A DNA stretch of 64,000 nt, from contig OZ025248.1 in the NCBI GenBank assembly GCA_964019135.1, positions 18,731,574 to 18,795,573 on the forward strand, given 5' to 3'. Position numbers and translations under genes: made by a program. Under the pieces are notes generated by a model that saw only the letters and a list, made by a program, of their open reading frames with translations, was not told the origin of the DNA and made no database searches. The number at the start of each line of letters is the position of its first letter. The first letter of the stretch is position 1. This stretch comes from Arenicola marina. Its lineage: Eukaryota; Annelida; Polychaeta; Arenicolidae. Of the stretch, positions 52,140-64,000 are shown piece by piece.

Positions 52140-52450
52140 GATATCTGGTGACTCATGATTGTGTACAACAATATGTATATCTGGTGATTCACTATTGGGT
52201 ACAATATGTTTGACTGATGATTCACTATTGTCTAAAACAATATGTTTGTCTGATGATTCATTATGTGTGCAAAACTATGTATGTCTGGTGATTCACTTGT
52301 GTACAACAATATGTATGTCTGGTGGTTCATTGTATGCAACAATATATATGTCTGGTGATTCATTGTATGCAACAATATGTATGTCTGTTGATTTACTATT
52401 GTGTACAACAATATTTATGTTAGGTGGATCATTGTTGTGTGGGACTATTA
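52140..52450. repeat. About 36-bp AT-rich minisatellite, 8-9 units
   Basis: Degenerate units of TCTGGTGATTCACTATTGTG TACAACAATATGTATG with length differences. Confidence 0.85.
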
Positions 52451-52559
52451 TTGTTTGAATATGTATGATTCTGGCGAGATGGATGTGTATGTCGGACGCT
52501 TAAATAATGTGTATAGAAAAGCATTGCACAGAACGTTCGACTTGTTTAAGATTGATGAT

Positions 52560-52740
52560 AGCCGAAATCTCCACGAGAGCTTGTGTTACCAGATGGCTTA
52601 ACGTAAATCGAGGGCCGAGAACTCGACGAGAGTTTGTGTTACCAGATGGCTTAACGTAATCTGATGGCCGATAACTCGACGAGACCTCGTGCTACTAAGT
52701 TACTAAATGTACACTTTCGGCCGAGAACTGGACGAGATTT
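52560..52740. repeat. About 60-bp repeat, 3 units
   Basis: Degenerate copies of GGCCGAGAACTCGACGAGAG plus TTTGTGTTACCAGATGGCTT AACGTAA. Confidence 0.75.
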
Positions 52741-52780
52741 TTGACTGGTGTGAAACAAGTTTTTTATAGGGTTACTTACG

Positions 52781-53370
52781 CGTGCGTAACATTGCGGGTA
52801 GTTGTGCTATTCGTGTCAATGCGTGCGTAACGTTGCGGGTAGTTGTGCTATTCGTTTCAATGCGTGCGTAACATTGCGGGTAGTTGTGCTATTCGTGTCA
52901 ATGCGTGCGTAACATTGCGGGTAGTTGTGTTATTCGAGTCAATGCGTGCGTAACATTGCGGGTAGTTGTGCTATTCGTGTCAATGCGTGCGTAACATTGC
53001 GGGTAGTTGTGCTATTCGTGTCAATGTGTGCGTAACATTGCGGGTAGGTGTGCTATTCGTGTCAGTGCGTGCGTAACATTGCGGGTAGTTGTGCTATTCG
53101 TCTCAATGCGTGCGTAACATTGCGGGTAGTTGTGCTATTCGTGTCAATGCGTGCGTAACATTGCGGGTAGTTGTGCTATTTGTGTCAATGCGTGCGTAAC
53201 ATTGCGGGTAGTTGTGCTATTCGTGTCAGTGCGTGCGTAACATTGCGGGTAGTTGTGCTATTCCTGTCAATGCGTGCGTAACATTGCGGGTAGTTGTGCT
53301 ATTCCTGTCAATGCGTGCGTAACATTGCGGGTAGTTGTGCTATTCCTGTTAATGCGTGTGTAACATTGCT
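52781..53370. repeat. 41-bp minisatellite, about 14 units
   Basis: Unit CGTGCGTAACATTGCGGGTA GTTGTGCTATTCGTGTCAATG, with almost no length change; substitutions cluster at the TTCGTGTC segment. Confidence 0.93.
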
Positions 53371-55600
53371 AAGCGTGAATTTAATGTCTTAGATTAATCG
53401 CCGTTTACGTCTCCGCGTAAGGTTATTTAGCACTCGTTGTTTTTATATCAAACCTGAAAAGACCATTTCGTTGGTGGTGTTTATGTAAATAACATTTTTA
53501 TCGTTGTGTACAGACACAAGTTGTGTGTATCTTTGGCCTCACGATTGTCCAGATTGTCCGATGTGAGATAAATTGATGACCGCCAACCGCGTAGACACTC
53601 TCAGTGGCCGAGTTTGCTCGCTAGGTGGCGCCTGGTGACGGTGGACAGGCCGTTTCCTGGTGTGATGGTGCTACACTGGGGGTGGTCCAGACAGAGTCGT
53701 GCTGTATCAACACGAGGCCCAGCTTCACATGTGCGCGCCGCTCATTGGCTGCCATGCTGACAGCAACCAATCAATTAACCAATCAAAATCTGCCTTGCAT
53801 TCTGGCGCTGCTCGAAGGCAATTGCTCCATGATATGAACGTGTTTATACTTTGATCAAACAATTTGTGATGTTTTCTTGAACTTGCACGTTTTTTTTAGT
53901 TTTTGTCTTAATTCGTATTTAATTTTTTTACATGTGTTATTTCTCTTACATTTCCGTTACCCAATACGTGCATTCGGTTGTCAGTAATATATATATAAAT
54001 ACGCCTTCCTTAAAGAGATTTTTTTTTTATTTACTGGATATGCCATTTCATCACATTTCAATACTGCGTTATAATACATAATCGGATTTTAAGGTGTTTA
54101 TTGTATCACGGTATGTGGTGTGTTCGTGGGGTGTTTGCTAATTCCTCAATATGTATAGTGCGTTATCGTTCGAATCACATATCATAAACATTAACACTTG
54201 CTTGTGTGTGAAAGGTACATCATCATGTTGCCGATATAGACGTCAATCTGTCATTGTAATCAAACGCCTTTTCACACAAAAAAGGACATCTTCGGGTCAA
54301 TTTGCATGTGAGGGCGCGAGAGGTCAATGAGTGGGCTGCATGGGGAGTGTGAGCGATGTCGTTCGCACTGACAGGAAAGGACTACCCGTTGTCGTTTTGT
54401 GATGTGTTCTTGCGCTAGTTTCGCGGGCTAGCGTGTGCCTTATTTGGGTCTTTTACGGGAGCAAGAAAATCCCCTACATGTTTTGTATAGAGTTTTTGGG
54501 ATGAATTAAATACTATGGTCTAAATACTATCTCCTGGTCTTTGTGTGTTGCTTTCTGATACCGGTCTTGGACTGTCTCACCCCGACTCCTGGTGAACCCA
54601 GAGTAAGATCTCCTAGAATTCGACCTGCTCGTTTCCTGGTAAAACATTTCATACACCTTTTTCCGACCATATTTAGCACTATTATTTCCTGTTTGGGCAT
54701 AACTATTTATATGTTTTAGTTTATTATATGTGAAACAAATAATGGGTAATTCTTGGAAATGAAAACCCGAAATAATTTAATTGGTATAACTGACTCCCGA
54801 CTGTGCAAGAGCCGGCGCGGGATCGAAAATAATTTTTGTACGAGGGAATCTGCAATCAAAGCGCTTCCTACCACAGGCATATGAGGACCGTCCGCTTGGT
54901 CTGCTTCCGCCACCCCAGTTATACCCGCCTCAACTGGAGAAAACCCTTGACCTGGCGCCACCGAGTACGCGCCGACGACCGTGCGTGGACTAGGGCTACA
55001 GCTAGCCAGGCTCTTGGATGCGTGGCGGGGTGCATTTCAATTCTATTATCGAGGAACCGACTTGGGCGAGATTAATAATATTTGGCCATTATCAACCAGT
55101 TACTGCGTCAATAAACGAGGCTAATCGACAAAATGATTGGCATAAAACAATGCACCATCTACTCCTGTGATTTGTGTTTTCTTTATACTAGATTTTTGTT
55201 TGTTTGCGTACTTTGATGGATCTCTGGGAAATCAGTGAATAACACAGTAAGCAGTACAAAGTGAACGACGACATGTACCTGAGGCACGTTTCATCCCGCC
55301 TCATATCATTGCCCCGGGACATCTTGGCCCAAGTTAGCCTTCATGAGCACGACATTATTCCAAAGGGAATTTAAATGTTCCACTTACACTTGTGTGTATT
55401 GTCTGGAGGCTCTCGTCATCAAGGCGGATACGCCGCCCAGAAACCCTGACACACGTAATTGGTCGAAATGCCTGTCCTCCTTATTAGTGTCTGACGCACG
55501 ACTACTTACTCTAGTGGGGGTGGGGGGCGGGGGGCGGTACGGTCAGCTGCCCCCTGTTGAGTGGCGCTTTCGTCTGGCATAACGTAATCTCTGCCTCCGG
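53371..55600. other. Unique region without recognised genes
   Basis: AT-rich. Short open frames (for example 53625-53837 and 54716-54961) have no family resemblance I can see and no splice-site support. Confidence 0.4.
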
Positions 55601-55619
55601 GACCGGTAGGGAGTCGTGG

Positions 55620-55990
55620 ACGGGGCACTACCGCTCCACCCCCGCCACCACAAATATCTCTGTCTCCGCCCTGCACCGCCGCGATCGCTCCGTCCCCGCC
55701 AGCGCTCCACCCCCGCCCCCGCTCCACCGCTCCACCCCCGCTCCCCCCCCCCCCACCACCGCTCCACCCCCGCCCCCACTCCACCCACGCCACCGCTCCA
55801 CCCATGCCATCGCTCCACCCCCGCCACCGCTCCCGCTCCACCCTGCCACCGCTCCACCCCCGCCACGGGTCCACCCTCGAACCACCCGCTTCACCCACTC
55901 CATCCCGCCCCTCCCCTGACCCGCTTCGACTCCACTTCACCTCCGCCGCCCCCGCTCCAACCCCGCCACCCCCACTAACCACTGTAACCT
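55620..55990. repeat. Pyrimidine-rich GC minisatellite
   Basis: Imperfect 12-18 bp units of CGCTCCACCCCCGCCAC. Almost all pyrimidine on the plus strand over long runs, so triplex or i-motif structure is possible. Open frames on both strands are artefacts of composition. Confidence 0.85.
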
Positions 55991-56477
55991 CCACAACGAC
56001 TTGAATCATTTCTCGGTGATGGAGACTAATAATGGTTGCCTACGCGTTGCTAAGGTGTGTGTGAGAAAGCTTAGAGGTCTTCATCACAGGCCGGAGCCTC
56101 GAGTTATTACAGCTAAATATCTGTAATAACACCTACGGTAATATGCCCATTGTGATGAGTGGCGCAAGAACTGTCCGACAAATAATTCGATTCGATTATT
56201 CGTCACCAGAGGTCGCTACGACCGCTAGATGGCGCTTGCTCGGGACTTACTTTGCGGACCTCGCGGTTACCATGGTTCCCCCAGGTCTCAGGCCACGGCC
56301 GGGATATGCCACCCACGGCGACTGTCCCCGCGTGGCCGCCCCCCACGGCCGCCCCCCACGGTCACCCCCCGTGGTCACGCCCCCTGGCCGCCCCGTGGCG
56401 CGGTCCCCGGGTACCAATGCCTAAATGCTTGGAGAGACCACGGGTGTCTATACATCAAAGGTTACTTGGTATGTTAT
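55991..56477. other. No gene seen
   Basis: Includes a GC-rich stretch at 56330-56410 with CCCCACGG repeats. No exon recognised. Confidence 0.4.
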
Positions 56478-57290
56478 GTAATATATATCTTTATTCGTAC
56501 ACGGAGTACAGATGGCAGTCACAGAGAACAAAAAAAAAGGAGCAAAACATAGAAATTCAGAGAACAAAAAAAAAAACAAAAAAAACGAAAAACAACAACA
56601 ACAAAAACAGAACAGAAAGAAATTCAGAGGAACGTTTAGGTCTGTGCTACTCAGTGCATAAATACTCGATGATGTCAGTTATGCTTTCATTGTCGTCAGA
56701 ACCTGTATTTTGTGCCCTTAATTGCAAAAATTCTTTTATGGCACTGACACGCATTAAATCTCCTTCCGTGGCACGATCACAATGATTTAAGACGTGCTTC
56801 CTTAAGCGGCTGGCTGATAAAGCACTAAAATTGTACTTACTGATAAGATATTTGTCACATATAAAATTCACACTCTTACTCCCATTGGATTTGCTTCCCT
56901 TTAAGGATAACCGTGCACAGAAATTCGTGCAAGGGTTCTTACTTACCAGCATACTTTTTACGAAAACTATAAATCAATTGTGAAGTTGCACTTCAACAGC
57001 CAGGTCATTACACATAATTGGAAGAAATTTAGAGTGAGTTCGATAAGGTAAATCAAATAGTCTGCGTATCACCTTCCGCCAGGCTATATAAAACGATTGA
57101 CATGCCGTGGACGAGAAATCCCATAATTGGCACCCATAAGCCGACATACATAAAACCTTGAATAAATCATATTTAACGTTATGCGCCACATGTTTAAACT
57201 GAGCTATAAATACGCTTACTTTGCGATAGAATGCGTTGAGGGTGTTATGGACACCTCCATCGTCTTTAGTAGAGTTGTCTTACTAGTGAA
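56478..57290 (-). mobile_element. 3' end of a LINE (CR1/Jockey-type non-LTR retrotransposon)
   Basis: The minus strand reads FYRKVSVFIAQFKHVAHNVK then YDLFKVLCMSAYGCQLWDFS, FYIAWRKVIRRLFDLPYRTH, LPIMCNDLAVEVQLHN. YG-x-QLWD plus AWRK-x-x-RR-x-x-x-LPY-RTH is the thumb-like C-terminal signature of many CR1/Jockey-group reverse transcriptases. A TGA follows VQLHN and the same frame continues as MLVSKNPCTNFCARLSLKGS to YLCTE, so the copy is inactivated. The 3' side has A-rich runs (plus 56528-56615) and AATAAA in minus sense near 56490. It is 5' truncated, the usual state of LINE copies. Confidence 0.8.
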
Positions 57291-59150
57291 TGAAGCCTGG
57301 CTCGTGGGACATAAGTGGTGGCCGTTATTGCCTTATAAATACTAGGACTACGGGGGGGGGGGCGCCATTAAAGTTACAACCGATAGGCCACCATTACAAG
57401 GAACGCTCGCTGCCCTAGCCAATGTTAGCTTGTGGTTGATTGAATATTCAGGAGGCTTTAACCACTTTTGGTCATATCGCGGAGAGGGAAGGGAGAGTGG
57501 AGCCAAGTCACCGGGGGTAACCACCTACATGGGATCTTCATCCCACGGCCTCACAGACATGGCCACAGCGGGACGCGAGTCGCCGACCCACGTGCGGTTA
57601 GGGTTAGCTTGTGGGAGACAAGCTCCCATTCCCTAGGTGGTGCTACGCAAGCTCCGCTTTTACCGCTGCTGTCGGCCGGGGGAAAATTTCAAGATTCTTG
57701 ACAAACGGTCAAATCAGCTGTAATTTCTTGCAACACTATAATTTTCTCTGCGTATTTCATACAGCACAATACATCTTGTACCATTAAAAAAAAATTATAA
57801 TTGAAAGTAAATTTTTTTTTTCATCACCTGATACCGTGTGTTATTAGGCTCACGCGTGGGTACCCGGCACTAATTGGTACAAATACGCGACGCATTTGTC
57901 CTATCAATTTACCTTAGCGCCGCTCTGGCGAGCGAGTGTGAAAATGCAGCGAGGAAGTAGGCGACAAACAGAGATATAATGGAACCTATCGGGTTGAGTC
58001 GAAGGCAGCGAGTGTATGGTAGACTGCGTACATTACAAACAGCTGGTTCCATGATTCTCTTTGAGCTGGCTCTCGTAGTGTTCCACGAATAAGCGCACTA
58101 TTTAAAGACCCTGCCAAAAAGTGGACCGATAACTGTTGCCATCGTTGTTGGTATAGGGCTGTAAGTTCTCGCGGGTTCTGTTTCCGGTTTGTACGTGGAG
58201 AATCGAGTGAGTGTGAAACTATTTTTGTTTGCTTTGGTCCAAGCATTCCTAACTATACAATCATAATATAGTTAAAGATAGGACATTTATCTTTCCATAA
58301 GGCATGTGGTCCTTTCGATGAGACTGTTGGAAGCGTTGGAAGCGTAAGCGCAGTCTACGTTGCGTTGTATTGCCTCGTTTTCGTAGAAAATGCAAAAACA
58401 CGTTAGTTTCTCAGCCGTGTTGTCCCGTCGTAACACATATTCCTGATTGTAAATGGCGCAAAGGAATGAAAAATATGTCGTCTATCCGTTTTGTGCAGCT
58501 ATATTTCTTAAATATTCTTAATCACATCGCTAGGCCTTCCGCAATGGAACCACAACCCGGCGCCTGGCTCTTTCGCAGATAGTCTGGTTCCCAGTCTCTC
58601 TCTCTGTGCTTAACATACACGTCACGCCTACGTCACATATAGTCAGGATACCAGTGTGCGCAGAGATTCTAAACTCGTTCCGAACACGTGCTTCGTTTGT
58701 TTGTCCCCAAAATGAGTAAACCGGAAGTCTAGGCGAACGAGACTTTATAGCCCTATTACGTTACACGACATGGAAAATCCCGCAACAGATTCCTCTGATG
58801 ATATAATTCTGATATGTGCATTAAATTCAGAGAGAGAGTGAAGGCAAACAACCGGAAGGTAGGCAGCAGATACAGACTGTTGATGCTATTGACGTAGAGT
58901 ATAAGTATCCCTCGTGTAGTATGTCGTGAGGTCTCGATCAGATCGCGGAGTGTGTCTGCGCATTATTGCACCTGAAGCCAAGCGAGTGTCTCGTGTACAA
59001 CATGTGCGTGCCTTGGCGAGTTGCACGGGAACTATTTCTGAACAACAATCGGGGAATATGATACTCCCAGTTACCGTGTTGCAAACCAAATAATGAGCTC
59101 GTAGAATCCATACTGCGCCATACTGACCGATTCAAGTCTGTGTTAGGAAT
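57291..59150. other. Unique region without recognised genes
   Basis: Contains a G-run near 57350-57362. Small open frames (for example 58370-58582) lack family resemblance. Leads into the terminal 30-bp array. Confidence 0.4.
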
Positions 59151-62100
59151 GTGATGGTGTCATGCGGCGATATTAAGAATGTAATGACGTCGTGTGTCGG
59201 ATCGTCAGAATGTGATTGCGTCGTGTGGCGCTCTTAAGAATGTGACGGCGTCGTGTGTCTGCCTTAAGTGTGTGACGGCGTCGTGTGTCGGTCTTAAGAA
59301 TGTGATGGCGTCGTGTGTCTGTCTTAAGCCTGTGACGGCGTCGTGTGTCGGTCTTAAGAATGTGACGGTGTCGTGTGTCTGTCTTAAGAACGTGACGGCG
59401 TCGTGTGTCTGTCTTAAGCCTGTGACGGCGTCGTGTAGCGGTCTTAAGAATGTGATGGCGTCGTGTGTCCGTCTTAAGCCTGTTGCGGCTTCATGTGGCG
59501 GTCTTAAGAATGTGATGGCGTCGTGTAGCGGTCTTAAGAATGTGATGGCGTCGTGTGTCTGTCTTAAGCCTGTGACGGCGTCGTGTGTCGGTCTTAAGAA
59601 TGTGACGGCGTCGTGTGTCTGTCTTAAGCCTGTGACGGCGTCGTGTGTCGGTCTTAAGAATGTGATGGCGTCGTGTGTCGGTCTTAAGAATGTGATGGCG
59701 TCGTGTGTCTCTCTTAAGCATGTGACGGCGTCGTGTGTCGGTCTTAAGAATGTGACGGCGTCGTGTGTCGGCCTTAAGAATGTGACGGCGTCGTGTGTCG
59801 GTCTTTAGAATGTGACGGCGTCGTGTTTCGGTCTTTAGCCTGTGACGGCGTCGTGTAGCGGTCTTAAGCCTGTGACGGCGTCGTGTGTCCGTCTTAAGAA
59901 TGTGACGGCGTCGTGTGTCTGTCTTAAGCCTGTGACGGCGTCGTGTAGCGGTCTTAAGAATGTGATGGCGTCGTGTGTCCGTCTTAAGCCTGTTGCGGCT
60001 TCATGTGGCGGTCTTAAGAATGTGATGGCGTCGTGTAGCGGTCTTAAGAATGTGATGGCGTCGTGTGTCTGTCTTAAGCCTGTGACGGCGTCGTGTGTCT
60101 GTCTTAAAAATGTGACAGCGTCGTGTGTCGGTCTTAAGCCTGTGGCGGCGTCGTGTAGCGGTCTTAAGAATGTGATGGCGTCGTGTGTCTGTCTTAAGCC
60201 TGTGACGGCGTCGTGTGTCGGTCTTAAGAATGTGATGGCGTCGTGTGTCGGTCTTAAGAACGTGATGGCGTCGTGTGTCTGTCTTAAGCCTGTGACGGCG
60301 TCGTGTAGCGCTCTTAAGCTAGTGACGGCGTCGTGTGTCTGTCTTAAGAAAGTGGTGGCGTCATGTAGCGGTCTTAGGAATGTCATGGCGTCGTGTGTCT
60401 GTCTTAAGCCTGTGACGGCGTCGTGTAGCGGTCTTAAGAATGTGATGGCGTCGTGTGTCTGTCTTAAGCCTGTGACGGCGTCGTGTGTCGGTCTTAAGAA
60501 TGTGATGGCGTCGTGTGTCGGTCTTAAGAATGTGATGGCGTCGTGTGTCTGTCTTAAGCCTGTGACGGCGTCGTGTAGCGGTGTTAAGCCTGTGACGGCG
60601 TCGTGTGTCTGTCTTAAGAATGTGATGGCGTCGTGTGTCTGCCTTAAGCCTGTGACGGCGTCGTGTGTCGGTCTTAAGAATGTGATGGCGTCGTGTGTCG
60701 GTCTTAAGAATGTGATGGCGTTGTGTGTCTGTCTTAAGCCTGTGACGGCGTCGTTTAGCGGTCTTAAGCCTGTGACGGCGTCGTGTGTCTGTCTTAAGAA
60801 TGTGATGGCGTCGTGTGTCTGCCTTAAGCCTGTGACGGCGTCGTGTGTCGGTCTTAAGAATGTGATGGCGTCGTGTGTCGGTCTTAAGAATGTGATGGCG
60901 TTGTGTGTCTGTCTTAAGCCTGTGACGGCATCGTGTAGCGGTCTTAAGAATGTGATGGCGTCGTGTGTCTGCCTTAAGCCTGTGACGGCGTCGTGTGTCG
61001 GTCTTAAGAATGTGATGGCGTCGTGTGTCGGTCTTAAGAATGTGACGGTGTCGTGTGTCTGTCTTAAGAACGTGACGGCGTCGTGTGTCTGTCTTAAGCC
61101 TGTGACGGCGTCGTGTAGCGGTCTTAAGAATGTGATGGCGTCGTGTGTCCGTCTTAAGCCTGTTGCGGCTTCATGTGGCGGTCTTAAGAATGTGATGGCG
61201 TCGTGTAGCGGTCTTAAGAATGTGATGGCGTCGTGTGTCTGTCTTAAGCCTGTGACGGCGTCGTGTGTCGGTCTTAAGAATGTGACGGCGTCGTGTGTCT
61301 GTCTTAAGCCTGTGACGGCGTCGTGTGTCTGTCTTAAAAATGTGACGGCGTCGTGTGTCTGTCTTAAAAATGTGACAGCGTCGTGTGTCTGTCTTAAGCC
61401 TGTGACGGCGTCGTGTAGCGGTCTTAAGAATGTGATGGCGTCGTGTGTCCGTCTTAAGCCTGTTGCGGCTTCATGTGGCGGTCTTAAGAATGTGATGGCG
61501 TCGTGTAGCGGTCTTAAGAATGTGATGGCGTCGTGTGTCTGTCTTAAGCCTGTGACGGCGTCGTGTGTCGGTCTTAAGAATGTGACGGCGTCGTGTGTCT
61601 GTCTTAAGCCTGTGACGGCGTCGTGTGTCTGTCTTAAAAATGTGACGGCGTCGTGTGTCTGTCTTAAAAATGTGACAGCGTCGTGTGTCGGTCTTAAGCC
61701 TGTGGCGGCGTCGTGTAGCGGTCTTAAGAATGTGATGGCGTCGTGTGTCTGTCTTAAGCCTGTGACGGCGTCGTGTGTCGGTCTTAAGAATGTGATGGCG
61801 TCGTGTGTCGGTCTTAAGAATGTGATGGCGTCGTGTGTCTCTCTTAAGCATGTGACGGCGTCGTGTGTCGGTCTTAAGAATGTGACGGCGTCGTGTGTCG
61901 GCCTTAAGAATGTGACGGCGTCGTGTGTCGGTCTTTAGACTGTGACGGCGTCGTGTTTCGGTCTTTAGCCTGTGACGGCGTCGTGTAGCGGTCTTAAGCC
62001 TGTGACGGCGTCGTGTGTCTGTCTTAAGAATGTGACGGCGTCGTGTGTCTGTCTTAAGCCTGTGACGGCGTCGTGTAGCGGTCTTAAGAATGTGATGGCG

Positions 62101-64000
62101 TCGTGTGTCCGTCTTAAGCCTGTTGCGGCTTCATGTGGCGGTCTTAAGAATGTGATGGCGTCGTGTAGCGGTCTTAAGAATGTGATGGCGTCGTGTGTCT
62201 GTCTTAAGCCTGTGACGGCGTCGTGTGTCTGTCTTAAAAATGTGACAGCGTCGTGTGTCGGTCTTAAGCCTGTGGCGGCGTCGTGTAGCGGTCTTAAGAA
62301 TGTGATGGCGTCGTGTGTCTGTCTTAAGCCTGTGACGGCGTCGTGTGTCGGTCTTAAGAATGTGATGGCGTCGTGTGTCGGTCTTAAGAACGTGATGGCG
62401 TCGTGTGTCTGTCTTAAGCCTGTGACGGCGTCGTGTAGCGCTCTTAAGCTAGTGACGGCGTCGTGTGTCTGTCTTAAGAAAGTGGTGGCGTCATGTAGCG
62501 GTCTTAGGAATGTCATGGCGTCGTGTGTCTGTCTTAAGCCTGTGACGGCGTCGTGTAGCGGTCTTAAGAATGTGATGGCGTCGTGTGTCTGTCTTAAGCC
62601 TGTGACGGCGTCGTGTGTCGGTCTTAAGAATGTGATGGCGTCGTGTGTCGGTCTTAAGAATGTGGTGGCGTCGTGTGTCTGTCTTAAGCCTGTGACGGCG
62701 TCGTGTAGCGGTGTTAAGCCTGTGACGGCGTCGTGTGTCTGTCTTAAGAATGTGATGGCGTCGTGTGTCTGCCTTAAGCCTGTGACGGCGTCGTGTGTCG
62801 GTCTTAAGAATGTGATGGCGTCGTGTGTCGGCCTTAAGAATGTGACGGCGTCGTGTGTCGGTCTTTAGACTGTGACGGCGTCGTGTTTCGGTCTTTAGCC
62901 TGTGACGGCGTCGTGTAGCGGTCTTAAGCCTGTGACGGCGTCGTGTGTCTGTCTTAAGAATGTGACGGCGTCGTGTGTCTGTCTTAAGCCTGTGACGGCG
63001 TCGTGTAGCGGTCTTAAGAATGTGATGGCGTCGTGTGTCCGTCTTAAGCCTGTTGCGGCTTCATGTGGCGGTCTTAAGAATGTGATGGCGTCGTGTAGCG
63101 GTCTTAAGAATGTGATGGCGTCGTGTGTCTGTCTTAAGCCTGTGACGGCGTCGTGTGTCTGTCTTAAAAATGTGACAGCGTCGTGTGTCGGTCTTAAGCC
63201 TGTGGCGGCGTCGTGTAGCGGTCTTAAGAATGTGATGGCGTCGTGTGTCTGTCTTAAGCCTGTGACGGCGTCGTGTGTCGGTCTTAAGAATGTGATGGCG
63301 TCGTGTGTCGGTCTTAAGAACGTGATGGCGTCGTGTGTCTGTCTTAAGCCTGTGACGGCGTCGTGTAGCGCTCTTAAGCTAGTGACGGCGTCGTGTGTCT
63401 GTCTTAAGAAAGTGGTGGCGTCATGTAGCGGTCTTAGGAATGTCATGGCGTCGTGTGTCTGTCTTAAGCCTGTGACGGCGTCGTGTAGCGGTCTTAAGAA
63501 TGTGATGGCGTCGTGTGTCTGTCTTAAGCCTGTGACGGCGTCGTGTGTCGGTCTTAAGAATGTGATGGCGTCGTGTGTCGGTCTTAAGAATGTGGTGGCG
63601 TCGTGTGTCTGTCTTAAGCCTGTGACGGCGTCGTGTAGCGGTGTTAAGCCTGTGACGGCGTCGTGTGTCTGTCTTAAGAATGTGATGGCGTCGTGTGTCT
63701 GCCTTAAGCCTGTGACGGCGTCGTGTGTCGGTCTTAAGAATGTGATGGCGTCGTGTGTCGGTCTTAAGAATGTGATGGCGTTGTGTGTCTGTCTTAAGCC
63801 TGTGACGGCGTCGTTTAGCGGTCTTAAGCCTGTGACGGCGTCGTGTGTCTGTCTTAAGAATGTGATGGCGTCGTGTGTCTGCCTTAAGCCTGTGACGGCG
63901 TCGTGTGTCGGTCTTAAGAATGTGATGGCGTCGTGTGTCGGTCTTAAGAATGTGATGGCGTTGTGTGTCTGTCTTAAGCCTGTGACGGCATCGTGTAGCG
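59151..64000. repeat. 30-bp minisatellite, about 160 units, running off the window
   Basis: Unit TCTTAAGAATGTGACGGCGT CGTGTGTCGG, with two main classes (AAGAATGTGA and AAGCCTGTGA) and variants TGTCTG, TAGCGG, TGTCCG. There is almost no length change over 4.8 kb. Identical long blocks begin at 59835, 61965 and 62895, spaced 2,130 bp (71 units) and 930 bp (31 units). The period is a multiple of three, giving a plus frame of 698 codons of decapeptide repeats (ASCVCLKPVT) broken by TAG units; judged non-coding. Confidence 0.95.

Noticed and set aside
52457-52601. Short plus ORF ending in NLHESLCYQMA as a gene
   Set aside because: It overlaps the edge of a 60-bp repeat (AGATGGCTTAACGTAA), has no recognisable domain and no splice support.
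55506-56009. Gly/Arg- and Pro/His-rich ORFs on both strands
   Set aside because: Low-complexity GC-rich repeat; frames on both strands overlap and no splice sites or domains support them.
59842-61938. 698-codon decapeptide-repeat protein
   Set aside because: Pure 30-bp tandem repeat with stops at block borders and no flanking unique coding sequence; kept only as a finding to test.

Overview
This is an animal nuclear genomic window: GT-AG introns with conserved phases, GC-biased exon codons in AT-richer introns, LINE debris, and an extreme load of tandem repeats. The gene content and the style of the intronic minisatellites point to an invertebrate. I favour amphioxus (Branchiostoma-like), because from memory amphioxus introns are known for minisatellites lying at 5' splice sites; a mollusc is the main alternative. 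The species call is inference.

One substantial gene can be built, on the + strand from 15944 to 46911. Twenty constitutive-type exons join in one unbroken frame of 2,142 nt (713 codons plus TGA); a twenty-first exon is an alternative copy of exon 8. The product has a partial FAM3/ILEI-type domain, a second complete FAM3/ILEI-type domain, and a C-terminal GT13 glycosyltransferase domain of the POMGNT1 kind (O-mannose beta-1,2-GlcNAc transferase). Human POMGNT1 has one such stem domain, so this is an enlarged relative. The 5' exons (start codon, membrane anchor, first half of domain 1) were not found and lie upstream or outside. Two homologous 127-nt exons (21618-21744 and 23037-23163) look mutually exclusive: using both creates an immediate TGA.

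Layout. 1-1080: a THAP-like ORF on the minus strand with a promoter-like stretch. 2.9-8.3 kb: interleaved satellite-like arrays. 8.4-8.9 kb: a fragment of an old Bel/Pao-like element. 9.2-10.1 and 11.4-14.1 kb: minisatellites with 24-, 18- and 37-bp units. 15.9-46.9 kb: the POMGNT1-like gene, whose introns carry arrays with units of 61, 18-27, 44-46, 35, 38, 35, 15 and about 60 bp. 47.3-50.7 kb: a 93-bp array. 52.1-53.4 kb: 36- and 41-bp arrays. 56.5-57.3 kb: the 3' end of a LINE on the minus strand. 59.15 kb to the window end: a 30-bp array running off the edge.

The most interesting signal is that in six introns the array is seeded on the exon/5' splice-site junction: each unit carries a copy of the exon end plus the donor. 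The introns therefore hold up to roughly 200 copies of a real splice site. In some cases the unit also carries an acceptor-like AG, giving AG|GT ladders or repeated potential microexons. Nearly all the very long open frames in the window are side effects of these repeats and are not genes.
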